Positions 37,740 through 51,300 of a stretch of DNA of 64,000 nucleotides are shown here, one piece after another. How positions within the stretch are numbered: position 1 is the first letter of the stretch; every line of letters begins with the position of its first letter. The translations under genes were made by a program, and so were the position numbers. This DNA is from Aquanectria penicillioides (lineage: Eukaryota; Ascomycota; Sordariomycetes; Hypocreales; Nectriaceae), in contig PYIU01000002.1 in assembly GCA_003415625.1 (NCBI GenBank), positions 5,952,001-6,016,000 of the forward strand, in the 5' to 3' direction. Under the pieces are notes generated by a model. That model saw nothing but the letters and a program-made list of their open reading frames with translations. It searched no databases and had not been told where the DNA came from.

Positions 37740-40700
37740 ATTATTATTTTGCACTTTATTTTACTATTTTATAGTTTATTTTATTAATTTAAATTATAAA
37801 ATAGCTTTTCTATTGCCCTTTCTATAGTATTGTTTTTTTTAGATTATATTTAAGGCAATAATATTAAGAAAAAGGTAAGAGTTTAATTTAGTATTTTATT
37901 TTTATATTTTAAATTATAAAATTAATTTTTATATTATAAAAGAAAAATAAGCAATATATTACTATTAAAGTTATATTAAATAAATACATTATAGATACCT
38001 TTTTATTTACTAAAGACCTTTATCTTTAATAAATAAAATAATTAAAATTATTTTAAAGTTTATTTTACTATTTTATAGCTTATTTTATTATTTTACCTTT
38101 TAGCTAATAGCTATTATAATAGTATTAAATTAATAAATTTTATTATATTAATACTTTATTTCTTTACTATTTTTATAATATTAAATATTAAAGCTATAAG
38201 CCTTTTAGTATTTCCTTAATTATATATTCTTATAAATCTTAACTTTATTATATTTAAATGCATTTTATTAAATCTATAAATTTAAATTAATTTTAGCTTT
38301 TAAAAAATAATTTACCTTATAGTAATTTTATTAAACTATTAGCTATTAATTTTATATTTTATTTATATAAAATAAAGATTATTCTTATTATTATAAATTG
38401 CCTTAATTAATAATTATATATATTAATATATTTAAGCTTAATCTTTAATTTTTTAAAAGAATTTTAAATAAATTTAATTATCTATTAATTATTATAAATA
38501 AGTTTTAAAATAGAATTCTAAAGCTTAATTTTAAGTTCTATAAATAGTCTTTATTAATAAAGTCCTTTCTTTATAGCTTAAAAGAAAGCAAATAGTTCTA
38601 TCTTTATAATTAATATTATAATTATATTTTATTTATTTATATACTATTTAATTAATCTATTAAAAAGTTTTATTATATATATTTATAAACTTTTTTAATT
38701 TAATATATTATTAGCAAAAGATATATTACTATATATTAAAAAGTTATCTTTACTATTAAGCTATAAAGTAAGGAAATAAATTATATAAAAATAATATAAT
38801 ATTTCATTTACTGCCTTTATATATAATTCCTTTAGATTTATTATAAATCTTATAAAATATAATATAGTAAATATAATATTTAATTAAATAATAATTGCTA
38901 TATAAAGAATTAAGCTAATTATTTATTTATATTAGTTTATTATACTTTATTTAGCAATTTATTTATTTAAAAAAAGTTTTATTTTCTTTATTAAAGTTGC
39001 ATTTCCTTTATTTAAAGTATATAATTTATAAATCTTCTTTAAGTATAAGTTTTAAATTATTTAAATTAATTTTTAATTTTATTTTTAGATAATTTTTATT
39101 TTAAGAAATTACTATAGCTTGCTTTTATTAATTAATTTATATTTTAACTTTAAATCTATAATTGCTTTATTTATAATTTATTTATATTTTTTAATATATA
39201 TTATTATAATATTATTTATATAAAAGAAAATAAAAACTCTATTTTTATTATAGTAATATAGTTTATAAAGAATTAATTTAAAACTAATATTTTATAATAT
39301 TATTTTAAGCTTTATTTACTATAAAAAAAATGCAATTTTTAGTCTATAAAGTGCTTTTTTAAGTAATAGCATTTAGCCTTTATTTTTACCCTTTCTATAT
39401 TTTAATAAAGGTTTTATAAATATATTTATTAATAGTTTTGCATTTATAAATGCATTTATTATATTAAATTATAGTATTTTAAGATTAAATCTTATTATAA
39501 TTATAAATAAAGTTTTAAATAATTTTCCTATTAATATAGTAATATATATTTCTTTAGAATTTACCTTTTGCTATTAATCTTTTTAAATAATAAATTTAGC
39601 TTTATATTTCTATAAGTATTTATATTTATTAAACTTATATATATAAATCTATATATAATTAATAAATTATAAATTATAAAATTTAATTTTACTTTTTAAT
39701 ATTTTAATTTAAGACTTTATTTATTAATAACTCTTTAAGTATATTTTCTTTACTTTTAGGAATATAGCCTTAAACTTATACCTAAAAGTATTTCTATAAA
39801 AACTTAATACTTAAAGTAGATTCTTTTAATAAAGTTTTTATTTCTTTTAAATAAGGTCTATTTTATTCTTTTATAGCTTATATTTTAGTTTATACTTTTT
39901 ATATTTAATTCTAATATATATTGCCTTAATTATAATAGTATTTTTATATTTTTTAAATAATATAGCTTTTATTTCTATAAAAAAGGCTTAATAAAGCTTA
40001 ATCTATTCCCTTTATAAGCTAATATTTAATATTAAAGGTATTAAGTATTTTCCTTTTTACTTTATTACTAAAGCTAAAAAGGCAAAAGCTAGACTTTTTA
40101 ATAAAGTTAAAAAGAGTTTAAACTATAGTTAAGTATATTTTTTATTTTTAATCTATAATTTATTTATATTCTTTTTCTTTTTAATTTTTAAGTTTTTAAC
40201 TATATTTTAAAGGCTTATTTTAATAGTTTAAAGCTTATTTTATAGTTAATTAATATTATTTACTTAATTAATTTACTTAATATTAAAAAGAGCTTTTATT
40301 TATATTTATATTTCTTTAAGGGTCTTTTTACTTATAGTTTCTTTTATTTTAATATTACTTATTAAAAAGAGGTCTTTTTTATTAAAGATAATATCTTAAG
40401 TTATATATATTTAATTAATAATTAAATTCTAAATGCAAAAAAGGTTTTAGGAATTATATTTTATAAAATAATCTATTTAAGCCTTTAGGCTTATTCTAAA
40501 TATAAATTAATTCTTTTTTAATTAAATATCTTTAATTATTATAAATAGTTTATAATTAATTATCCTAAAGTAAGTAATTTATAGCTTATAATCTTTATTT
40601 AAGCTTTAAATTAATAAAAGAAAGCTTTTATATAGTATTTTTTACTTAAGTCCCTATTTTAAAGTTTAGTTTAGTAGATATATTACTGTTTTTATTATTT

Positions 40701-42959
40701 TTAGCTATAGTCTAGCTAATAGATTACTTTTAATTATAAGAACTTTTATTTTCTTTTTTATTATTCCTTTAAAATATTCTTTTAATCTATTTTATTGCTA
40801 TATTTAAAGGGCACTTTTTTTTATTACTATTTCTTTTTAATTTAGCTATATATAAATTAAATTGCTTTTTTAAAGCTTATTGTTTATTTTTATTACTTAA
40901 AGTTTAATTTTATATTTTATTTTTAATATTTAAATAAAGTTTTATAGCATTAATAATAATTATTTTTCTTTTTAATTTTTAAAGTAATAGTTTTAATATA
41001 TTTTTAATATATAGTTTATTATAATAGTGCATAAAAAAAGGTTTATTATATTAAATTAAAAGTTATAAAAGTCTAAAGAAACTTACTCTTTAGGAATTAA
41101 GCTTTATATTTATAGTTTATAGTGCTCTTAGCATTTTATTTTATTTAATCTATAAGCATTACATTTAACTATTATTAGGCCTTTAATCTTTATATTAATA
41201 GTATAGTTAATTAAGTATTTTAATGCTTTAGGTTTTAAATAATTTAATTAATAATACTATTTTATAACTTTTACTTATTATAAATATTTTAGTATTTATA
41301 AATTATAATAAAGTTTATTTATTATAAATAAGCTTTATTTTTAAGTAATAAACTTATAATTTAAAATATATTAATTATAAATAATTTTTAATTTATATAA
41401 AGCTTGCCTACTTTTATATTTTAAAATATTATCTTTATTTCTTTAATTCTATTAATAACTATATTAATAGAGTTTTCTTAATAAAATTAAATTTATTTTA
41501 ATTTATAAGCAATAAGTAATGCACCTTAAAATAAAGAAATAAGCTTTACTTTATAGGTTTTAAACTTTAATTTTTATATCTTTATATCCTAAAATTAAAA
41601 GGTTCTTTAATTTAATAAAGATAACTTTATTAAATAAAGCTAATTTAAAATTCTTAAATTTCTTTTTATTATTAAAAATATATAATATTATTTTTAAATT
41701 AAGTATAATTAAGATTTATAATAGATATTTACTATATAAAATAAGGAAAATAGCTATAGAATTTAAAATTAAAATTTATAATATTAATTATTAATTTAAA
41801 TCTTTAGTTAATTATATAATTTACTTTTTAAGCTTTTTATATAGTTTTTAGACTTTAATTTAATCTTTTAATTATATTTTTTATTTTTTATTTATTTATT
41901 TTTGCCTTTTTATTTACTTAAGTATATTTTTAAAGAATGCAATTTAATACTTTTAGGTATTAGCATTAAAGTATAATTTCCTATATAAAATATAGTAATT
42001 ATCTTTCTTTAAAGTTTATTTTTATTTTTTAATTTAAATTATTTAAATTATAAGCTTTTTAAATAAAAATATTTTTTAAAAAGTAAATTTAAGCCTTAAA
42101 ATATAGATCTAAAGTTCCCCTTTTATACTAAAGCTTTATATTGCTTTCCTTTAGTTTCTTTTCTTTTTTTAATTTTATATTTAAAACTTAAAGTAAAAGC
42201 AGCTAGTATATAAGTACTTTTTTTAATAGTATCTTTATATTATATTTTAATAATTTAAAGGAATATTTAAAAGTAACTTTTAAAGTATTATTTTAAGTCT
42301 ATAAATTATATATTTAGATATAAAGCTTTAGCAATATTTCTTATAGTTATAATCTTTATAGATTATTCTTAATTAATAATTTAATTTTATTAAATAATTT
42401 TAAGATTTAAAGTCTATTTTAATACTTTAAAATAGCATTTTTAAGCTTATTTTCCTTTTAGTATATTATTAATTCTATATATAGCTTTAAGGTTATTATA
42501 GAATTTTATAATATTATTATTATTATTCCCTTTATTTATTATAGATAAATATATTTAAATATAATAAAAGCTTATTTTCTTTATTATTTAATTAAGGATA
42601 TTATAGATTCTATTTACTTTAATTTTATATTTTTCTTAATTATAGTAAAATATTATAAGCTTATATTTTAGCAATTTTTAATCTTTAGAAAATAGCTTTA
42701 TTATTATAGTTACTTTTTATATTAATTAAATAAACTTTAATTTTAAGCTTTTAGCTTTAGCTTTCTCTTTTATAAAATATCTTATAGCAATTAGTATTAT
42801 AGGCTTAAAAATTTAAGTAGTTTTAAACTAAAAAAAGTCCTTAAGGATTTTTAAGCTTTTTAATTTATTTTATAGTAATTTTCACTTTATAGCTTTATTT
42901 AAAGGTTTTTTAGTTATTTAGGTTATTAAAGATATAGGTCTTAAAGGTTATCTTATATA
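37740..42959 (-). pseudogene. Copia pol and gag relic, copy B
   Basis: Minus-strand counterpart of the coding parts of copy A without the LINE. The RT active site is at 39208-39222 (Y-I-N-N-I for Y-V-D-D). The block equivalent to the pre-RNase H region lies near 38770-38980. TAA/TAG codons interrupt the frame throughout. Gag should occupy roughly the last kilobase before 42959, but no gag motif was recognised. The coding start is lost with the truncation or lies just beyond it. Confidence 0.7.
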
Positions 42960-43085
42960 TGCCTTAAGGAATGAGAGGTTTTCCAGTAATGCCGCGGCGC
43001 GTGTATATGCCTTTGCCTTTGCCTTAATAGGCAGCGGTGGCAAGGGGGTTGGGCCGGCCTTCTTCCTTCTGCTGCCCAATTAGAA
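42960..43085. other. GC-rich, unmutated patch at the Copia B truncation point
   Basis: A 125-bp patch with several CpG, CpA and TpG (GCCGCGGCGCGTGTATATGC; GGGGTTGGGCCGGCC), unlike anything else in the window. It begins exactly where Copia B stops matching Copia A. It holds an 18-codon open frame from 42971 that I do not regard as a gene. It may be unique host DNA, an end of element R2, or filler from a repair event. Confidence 0.6.
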
Positions 43086-43639
43086 AATTTAGTTCTATTT
43101 GTATTATATAACCTTTATATAACTTTATATAGCAGCATTATATAATATTAGGTTTTATAGATCTATAGGTCTATAAAAGGCATAAAGGCATAAAATATAA
43201 AAATATAAAAAAAAAAAATATACTAATAGTATATATCTTTTTAGATCTTATTAATAGCATTCTTATTAATAGCATTATATTACATTATATTATATATACC
43301 TAAATAAATATATATATATATTTATTAAATTAAAAAATTATATATATAAAACAATTAAATAATAAAAAGAAGCTTTTACACTTTTTTTATAGTAATATTA
43401 TAAAGCCCTTTTAGCCTTACTTTTACTATAATTATTTTTAGTAAAATAGTATTGCTAATTATATTTTTATTTTAAACCTTTAAGATAAGCCTAATACTAT
43501 TAAATATATAGCATTGCAATAGCTATATATAAAGGCTATATAAATTATATATACTTAAGATATTATACTTATTTACTATTACTATTTATATGCCTTATAA
43601 ATTAAGGCTAATGCAATTTAAATTGCAATTTTACATTTT

Positions 43640-45520
43640 ATAGTCTATATAGGCAAATACTAATATATATAGCAATCTATAGTAAATAATATTATATTGC
43701 TACTATAGCTATTTTTTAGCTTTTTTATTAATATATAGTATAATTATAGAAATAGGCATTAATAAGACTATACTTTAGGGTATACACTTAAACTTAAAGC
43801 TATTTATAGTTTTATTAATAAATAGTAGCTCTATAGAAGGCCTAAAGTGTATAATAAGGCTCTTAAAGATATAATAGCTAAAGTATGCCTTATTTAATAT
43901 AGTACTAATAGCTTTATAGCTAGCTCTATTAACTACCTTAAGGCCTTAATAGATATTTTATATTATAACTATTAGTATATTAGGCATAAAGATAAAGATA
44001 GTAAGTATAGAAATGCTACTATTATTGCTAACCCTTATTATAAGTAAGGCCTTCTTTTTCTTAAAGCTATTATCTTTCTATAAATGCTTTAATAAAAAGA
44101 TCTATATAAAGCATTAATAGTTTCTATTAAATATAAGGCATCCCTTAAAGTTAAGGTATTAATAGTTTTAGTTTAAGGGTATAATTATTATAATGCCTAT
44201 TTTCTATAGGATTGGCTAGCCCTTATAATAGTACTATTAATTTAAAAGGTTAATATTTATTTAATCCTAAATGCTATAGTAAATATATAATAGTAAGGCT
44301 TATAGTTTAATATTCTTTATTAAATAAACTTATTTATTAAGTATAATAATAATTATAAACTTTAATTATAATAAATAGGCTTTATTTTAAATATAGCACT
44401 ATTTACTTTAGCTTATATATTATTTAATTAAAAAGGCTAAAAAAATAATAGATTTATTTTAAATTAAATAAAATTAATAAAAGTTATTAAAAAGAAAAAT
44501 AATTAATATATTACTAAAATTAACTTTATTATTATATAGCTATTTAAGGCAATAGTTAATTTAAATAAAGCTTAAAAATTTAAGTATATTAACTTTATTA
44601 ATAATAAAGGCCTATTTATTATATTAATATATTAGCTTTTTGCTATTTATAATATATAAGCTTATATTAAATCTATTAAAACTAGCTTTATTTATATTAA
44701 TTATTGCTTTATTAATACTATAAATTAAATAAATAATAATACTATTAATTTAGGCAATAGTAATATTAAATATTGCTATTAGTAAAAGCCTATAGCTAAT
44801 ATCTTTTCTTTTAAATAATATAAAAAGTGCATTAATTATTTATAACTTGCCTATATTGCCCTTACTGCCTAAAAATATATATAGCTATATATTATCTTTA
44901 CTTTTAAGCTTGCCTTTAGGCTATTTAAAGCAATTAAGGTATTAATATATAAAGAATAGGGCTATATATTGCTATTTATTAAGCATATAGCTTACTATAA
45001 GGTTATAGCTAGCCTATATAAAGGTTATAAAAGGCTTAAATATAATATTAGTATTAGGCCTTTAAATAGCTTTTTTTATATTTACTTAATTAATTACTAA
45101 TAGCTTTTTACTAAACTTAATTAAAATATTAATAATAGCTATATTTAATTTTAAAGCAATCTCTATAATAGTATTTATATTTAAGTTAATCCCTTAAATC
45201 TATTATTTAATTTCCTTAAAGGCATTGCATTAAATAAACTTAATTGCTTATAGCTTAATAGCATTAAGTAGCTTTATATTAATAATACTTAAATTATTGC
45301 TTTTAATAATAATTGCCTTTATAGAAAAGGCATTATTAATCTTTATATTATTAATAAAAGCTTTAATTATTTTAGATTAAAATTTATTTAATTATTAAAA
45401 GGCTATTAAAATATTAAGCAATTTAGCTATAAGCTAATTAAAGCCTACTATAGCCCTTAAAGTATCTTTAAGCTATATAATATTATTTAATTAATTAAAT
45501 TAATATTAATTAATTAATTT
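43640..45520 (+). pseudogene. Relic of an unidentified protein gene (R2 copy)
   Basis: One + frame can be followed from about 43.85 to 45.5 kb with only TAA/TAG stops (readable as Gln/Trp) and no obvious frameshift; 43660-45100 has a collinear relative at 330-1800. Conserved bits include V-L-I-V-L-(V/I)-*-G-Y-N-Y near 44165 and L-x-L-(A/I)-Y-I-A-(L/F)-T near 44850. Chance open reading is weak evidence here, because RIP makes many frames look like this, but the conserved amino acids and synonymous differences between copies support this frame. The family is unknown to me; no standard transposon domain was recognised. Confidence 0.45.
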
Positions 45521-46479
45521 TATTATAGAAAACTAATAGCTAAATTTAGCCTTAGCCTTATCTTTATTAATATTAATATTAGCTCTATTAAGTTTATTGC
45601 CTTTATATACTGCCTATTACTTTATATTTTTTTATATATTCTTTTTATTAATTTCTTTAGCATTTAAATATTGCCTATAATAAAGTAAAGGCATTTAATT
45701 AAGGCTGCTTAATGTTTATACTAAATTACTATAATATTCTTTTTATTGCTATTGCCTAAAAAGTCCTTCTATAAAATAAAAAGCCTAAAGTGCTAAACTA
45801 AAGCTTTAAGCCTATTTATTAATTATTTAAATTAACTTTTTAAACTATTTATTTAAACTTTCTCTCTTTTATATCTATATATATAATAAGGCCCTATTTA
45901 ATATTAATGCTTATTTATCTTTAAAAGTAGCCCTTTTTTTTATTCTTATAGTTAAAGTTTATATTTATATAGTTATTTAAGTAAAGTATAGTAAGCTTTA
46001 TAAAAGAGTATAGTATTTAAATTTAATTAATACTATAGATTTAATTAGCCTTAAATAATATATAGTACTCTTACTTAAATAAAAAGCCCTTTTAAATATA
46101 AATAATAGTAAAATAATTATAAAGGTATAGGTCCTAAAGTATAAAGCCTTAATATAAATATATATTAAGATCTAATAGCTTTTTATTTATAGTAGCTATT
46201 AAAATAAACTTAAATTTAAATTAAGTATTTATTTTTATAGTTAATATACTATTAGCTATATATAAATAAGCCTATTACTAAAATAACCTTTAATATAAAG
46301 CTATTATATTAATAAATAATTATTTATTTATATTCATATACTTTTTAAAATACTATAAAAGACTGGTAATAACCTTAATATATAAAAGGGGCTACTTTAT
46401 AAAGATATAATTTGCAATTTTAAGTAAGAATTAATAGCTTTTATTTACTTTAGCTGTAGTTTTATTACTTAAAACTTAA

Positions 46480-46632
46480 GTATTAATAGAAGTGGCGGTA
46501 ATAGCAATAAAAGAAGAAAAAGCTAAAGCTAGAGCTAGAATAAAAATAGCAATAGAGCGCAACTATAACTATAAGAAGAGCTATACTGCAGCCGCGGCCT
46601 GCTTTTATAGTAGATCCTTTATTTTATTTATA
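46480..46632 (+). pseudogene. Open, Lys/Glu/Ala/Arg-rich segment in R2 with little RIP
   Basis: About 50 codons without a stop, framed by TAA (46477) and TAG. It contains E-E-K-A-K-A-R-A-R and a run of four Ala (GCA GCC GCG GCC), with CpG and CpA/TpG preserved (GAGCGCAAC, CTGCAGCCGCGG). It may be a charged low-complexity part of the R2 protein or a scrap of host coding sequence. Too short to assign. Confidence 0.35.
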
Positions 46633-48503
46633 TAGTTTATTAAATAGTATATAAAGGCTAGTATATAAGTCTATATACTAATAAATAAAATATTATAATT
46701 ATATTATAGGCTAACTATTGATACTTTATTCTATTAATTAATAAATAAATACTATTATATTAGCTATAAAATACTATTAATATTAAAAAAGGTTTTAAGT
46801 ATAAAGTTCTATAGTGCCTTAAAGCAATACTTCTTTCTTTTCTTATATTGCCTTATTAATAATATATAAAGTAAATACTTTAGATATAAATATATATACT
46901 TATAGTGCTATATTTTATATATTATAAAATTAGCCTTCTTTTTAAATATAGTAAAGAGCTAAATAAGCAATACTATTAAATAATTAATATTATTAGCTAT
47001 AAATATTTAATTAAGATTATTAAATACTTTATTTTTATTAAGATTTTATATATATTAAATATTAATATTAATTTAACTTATTAATTAAAACTTTAGATTA
47101 AATTAGTCTTTTAGGCTAAAACTACTATATATTTTAATAAAAATACTATTTATATACTATATAACTTTATAGTAAAATACTATAATAGTATTATTTTCTA
47201 TTTTAAGATTTTTAGTAATTAAAGAAATTAAGCTAAAATTACCCTATAATTATAGTAAAGAATAGATATATAAAGCACTATATTTATTTATCTTTATAAT
47301 GCTATAATATTGCTTAATATAGCTAAAGATTAAATCTTAATTAATCTTTATATAATACTTAAAAAATAAAAAGATTTTTTAATAAAAGAAAAGTATTAAG
47401 CTTATTAAATTAAAGATTATAAGCTTAATTCTATTATAATTATTACTATTTAAATTTAATAAAACCCTTTTTACTTTCTTAAGATAATACTTATTATATA
47501 TAGCTAAATATAATTTAATAGTATTAATAATATTAAAAGGGTTTAATATTAGCTAAATTGCTAATATATCTCTATAAATAATATTAAATTATAGCTTCTT
47601 TTATATATATATCTATACCTTTTTAAATATAGGCTATTAATACCTATAAATAAATAAACTATATAAAAGCTTATTAATCTTTTTATTATTAATCTTACTA
47701 TCTCTTTTTAGCTTTATATTAGCTTAAATAAAGCACTTAAATATTAAGGATTATATAATTGCCTTAACCTTAAGAAAATTAAATTGCCTTATATTTATTA
47801 TATTTATATTGCAATTATAAAACTGTATTAAAATATTAAAAATAAAAAAGGTAAAGATATAATAGCTTTTAAACTAGCTGCTATAATGCCTAATTATTGC
47901 CTTAGCCTATACCTTTAGCATTATATTTTAGGAATTAATAAAGCTAAAGCTATTATTTATTTATACTTACTTATATCTAATAGTAATAGTAGCAATAGCT
48001 ATACTGCCTTAAGCATTATTAATCCTATTACTATTGCCTTTACTATTACTATTACTATTGCTATTATTATTACTTTAGCTTTAGTCTTTAATCTTTTCTT
48101 TTATATTACTAGCTGCTTAATGCATAATTGCCTTTTTAATATAGTAAGGACTTTTAATACCTTAAGGAAAAAGAGTTAAAAATACCTTAAAAAAGTATAA
48201 TAGATTATTTAAGTTAATATACCTTTAATTATAGTTTAAATAAATATAAGGGCTACTAAAGCCCTTATAGATCTATATATTTATATTACTTACTTTAGGC
48301 TTTATTAACTTTAGTGCTATTAAATTAATGCATTTTATAATAATATTAATAATAAATTATAACTTTTTAATATTTATAACTTTAGGTATAATATTTAATA
48401 AAAATATACTAAAAGATAATATTTTATTAATATAAGCATTAAGCTTTATTGCCTTAAAATTATTTTAGTTTAGCTTATTAAAGCTACTTTTCTTTATTAT
48501 TTT

Positions 48504-48535
48504 ATTGCTATTACTATTACTATTACTATTACTAT
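48504..48535. repeat. (ATTACT)n short tandem repeat
   Basis: About five hexamer units of alternating ATT/ACT near the right end of R2. Confidence 0.7.
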
Positions 48536-48907
48536 TTAGCTTTAGAAAAATATATTACTTTTTAGCCTATAATATAAATATAAGATTATTAATATAAAAA
48601 TTAAAATTATTTAATAAACTATATTTAATTAAAAGAATAATATATACTATTTATGCCTTTTTTTATACTAATAGCTTTTATTGCTTTATGCATTTATATA
48701 AAAGCCTTAAAATACTATAAGGTATATCTTTTTAACTATTTAATTTAGCTTAATTTACTTAAATCTTAAAATAAAGTAAGTTATTAAAAATTAGCTATTA
48801 TAAAGCCCTTTTTATTACTTACTGCTATATTAATATTATTTTAAATAGATCTTAAGGCATTAGCTTTTTTAATTTATATTAAAAGATATAAATATTAAGT
48901 TAAGATC

Positions 48908-49278
48908 TAAGGTAATATAGATCAATCTATTATTAGATTAATTAGAAAGATAAAAGGGACCTTAAAGATATAGGAAATAAATAGGCAGTTTTCTTTAATT
49001 AATTTTTATTTTTAAAATTCTAAATTCCTTGCATTTAGACCCTATTAAAGTTCTAATGCAGCCCCTTATAATATTACTTTATTTATAACTTTCTGCCCTA
49101 TTTTCTTTCTTTCTTTTCTTTAAGGGATACTCTAAAGCATTTAATTAAATGCTTTAATACTCTTTTAAGTTATTTATAGCTGCTTAAGAAGGCTATTCGA
49201 TCTTTAACCGAACTTACTTACCCTATACCCTTTTAGGTAGAGTGTGTGTTTTAGCTAGTATCCCTATCTACTAATATA
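48908..49278 (+). repeat. 5' LTR of the Gypsy element
   Basis: 371 bp, beginning TAAGGTAATATAGATC and ending at CTAATATA, with a full-length partner at 60938-61308. It contains the palindrome at 49138-49153. Differences from the 3' LTR are nearly all transitions, and this copy is generally the more A/T-converted one. The last bases are uncertain by about 8. Confidence 0.9.
49138..49153. repeat. Palindrome GCATTTAATTAAATGC (5' LTR copy)
   Basis: A perfect 16-bp palindrome, extended by AAA/TTT to 22 bp (49135-49156). Related copies lie at 49645, 50149, 51829, 52841, 53911 (left half), 54689, 55672, 56144, 56980, 60150, 60804 and, as GCATTCAATTAAATGC, 61168. The last form suggests GCATTCAATTGAATGC as the sequence before mutation. 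Confidence 0.85.
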
Positions 49279-50160
49279 TTTAAAGGTTATAATAGAGAGA
49301 AGCCTTTAAGTTATTTAAAAAGACACTAAAGTATTTAATTAAACTTTTTAATAATACTTTTAAGCTATTATTAAAAACCTAAAAAAGTAATAGACAATTA
49401 ATTGTAAAGATCTAAAAATTCCTAAATATTAAAAAACCTATTACTTTTATAAAAATAGGGGGCATTAGGATTAAAAATAATACTAAAAGTAAGTAAAGAT
49501 ATTAATATAAGTTTATATTTTAAAAAAAGAAAACTTACTACTATAATTAGGGTAGATATATAGAAAAATTCAATAATTTAATATAATGCTAATATATTAG
49601 TATAAAGGCATATAAGGCGAAATAATAGTATAAATAATGCATAAGCATTTAATTAAATACTTTTAAATATTAAAGTATACTTAAGACTGCTAAAAGCTTG
49701 GTTTGTGGACTAAAAAAGGAAAAGGAAGAGGAAGAAGAAAATTATTTAATCTTTAATTAATTATAAGGGATAGGAAATTTTTATTATCTTTATTAGTCTT
49801 TAGACTTTAGCTAAAGGGTATATATATATACTTACTATTATTTTAATTAGCTATTTTATCTATTATTATTAACTTTAAAAAGCTAATTTAAATTTATTAA
49901 AATAAAGCCTTATTAAATATAATACTATTATTCTTTTTTTTTACTTTTTTTAATTATCTTAATATATATTTTAATTTATTTTATTATTTTATTCTTTTAT
50001 TATATATATATATTATTTTATTGTAATTTATAACCTTAAGAGTTAGGCAGCTAGCCTATACTTTTTTATATATATATACTAAAATACTTATTATAGGAAT
50101 CTTAATAACTATAATTTATTAATACCTTTAGATAAAAAAATAAAAGGAATATTTAATTAA
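49279..50160. other. Gypsy leader region before gag
   Basis: About 0.9 kb between the 5' LTR and the first recognisable gag sequence. It has a palindrome copy at 49645-49660 and a small unmutated patch at 49698-49711 (GGTTTGTGGAC). No primer-binding site could be matched to a tRNA. Confidence 0.5.
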
Positions 50161-50169
50161 ATGCAATTA

Positions 50170-51300
50170 AACCCCTTAAGCCCTATTAAAAGTAAAGAGA
50201 GTTAATATAATTAATAATCTTTAACTATTCTTTTTAAGTTAATTAATACTATTAATACTAATATTCCTAAAAAGAATAAATTAAATATATTAGCTAAAAT
50301 AATAAAAGTAACTATTACCTTTATTTAATTGCTTAATATAATTTTTAATAGAAAGAATATTATATATTTCCTTAGATTATATAATAGATTTATAACTAGC
50401 TAAAAAGTTATAAATAGTATAAAGGGTAAAGCTTTTATATATTATATAATCTTTAAAGTATTTTAAGATATTATAAACTTATTAAAAGGCAATAATTAGG
50501 CTACTATAAAGTAAAACCTTTTAGAAACCTTTAAGTATTAGGATTTAAATCAATTAAATCTACCTAAAAACAAGCTTTAGTAAATAAATATAATTTTAAT
50601 CTAGTCTATAAAGTATAAAGTTATCCTTTAGTAACTTATAAAGTATGCCTAACTTAATAGAAAAGTAGATTCTATTAGCTAAAAGGCTTTTATAGTATAG
50701 GCTTAAGCTATCTATAATACTATATTAAAAAATATTATTATTAATATCTACTAATAGAAAGGGAAATACCTAAATACCTTAAGAACAATAAGGTATAAGG
50801 AGATAATTAGGCTAATTAAAAACTTCCTTAATGCTAAAAAAGGAATTTAAATCTTTTAGATAGAAGGGAAGAATAATAACTTTAGATATTTTAGAAAAAC
50901 TAAAAAACCTTTTATTTATTAAAATTAACTTTAGTATTAAAAGCTTAAGTTTTTTAACTCTATTTAAAGCTTAAAAAAGGAATTAAGTCTTTTTACTAAA
51001 AAAATAGAAAAGCTATAAATTAATATAGCCTAAAATATTATAAATAAATTACAGGAGTTAAAGAGAATTATATATTAAAAGATTAACTAACTAAAAATAG
51101 AATTATTATTGCTAGTTAAGAATAACCTTAATTAAGTAGAAGAATTTAATTATATATATCCCTATTATAACTTCTATATTAATACAAATTATAATAAGGA
51201 TCTAAAGTGCTTCTATTATATAAAAGTAAGGCATTTTCTAAACTATTGTTTATTTCTTATAGAAGATAGAAAAAGGGGATTTATAGACTATAATAGTAAT
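50170..51300 (+). pseudogene. Gypsy gag relic with CCHC zinc knuckle
   Basis: Frame 1 from at least 50272 to 51249. The N-terminal part (50280-50580) resembles the gag of fungal Gypsy elements, with a F-L-R-L-Y-N-R-F block and a Y-*-D-L-N-Q block. The nucleic-acid-binding knuckle at 51208-51249 reads C-F-Y-Y-I-K-V-R-H-F-L-N-Y-C. Changing the fourth residue back to Cys (TGT to TAT) and Arg to Gly (GGG to AGG) gives CX2CX4HX4C. Gag packages the element RNA. TAA/TAG codons interrupt it. The frame differs from pol (frame 2). Confidence 0.8.

Larger units (their letters stand above)
36534..42959 (-). mobile_element. Ty1/Copia LTR retrotransposon copy B, 5'-truncated
   Basis: Collinear with copy A (offset about 13.34 kb) from its 3' LTR at 36534-36718 through pol and into the 5' internal part. 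Similarity to A stops at 42959, so the 5' LTR and the first ~125 bp of internal sequence are missing. It is uninterrupted where copy A has LINE 3. Its 3' LTR begins with TGTTGAACCGAACC immediately after the 5' LTR of A, with no target duplication between them. Confidence 0.88.
43086..48902. mobile_element. Unidentified decayed element R2, related to R1
   Basis: RIP-mutated DNA between the GC patch and the Gypsy insertion. Part of it (43660-45100) matches R1. No LTR pair, terminal inverted repeat or known transposase motif was found. From 46700 to 48900 no recognisable domain is visible, only simple repeats. The Gypsy element sits at its right edge, so the original element may continue after 61309. 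Confidence 0.45.

Noticed and set aside
42971..43027. 18-codon frame with ATG in the GC-rich patch
   Set aside because: Too short, with no homology evidence and no upstream or downstream gene context.
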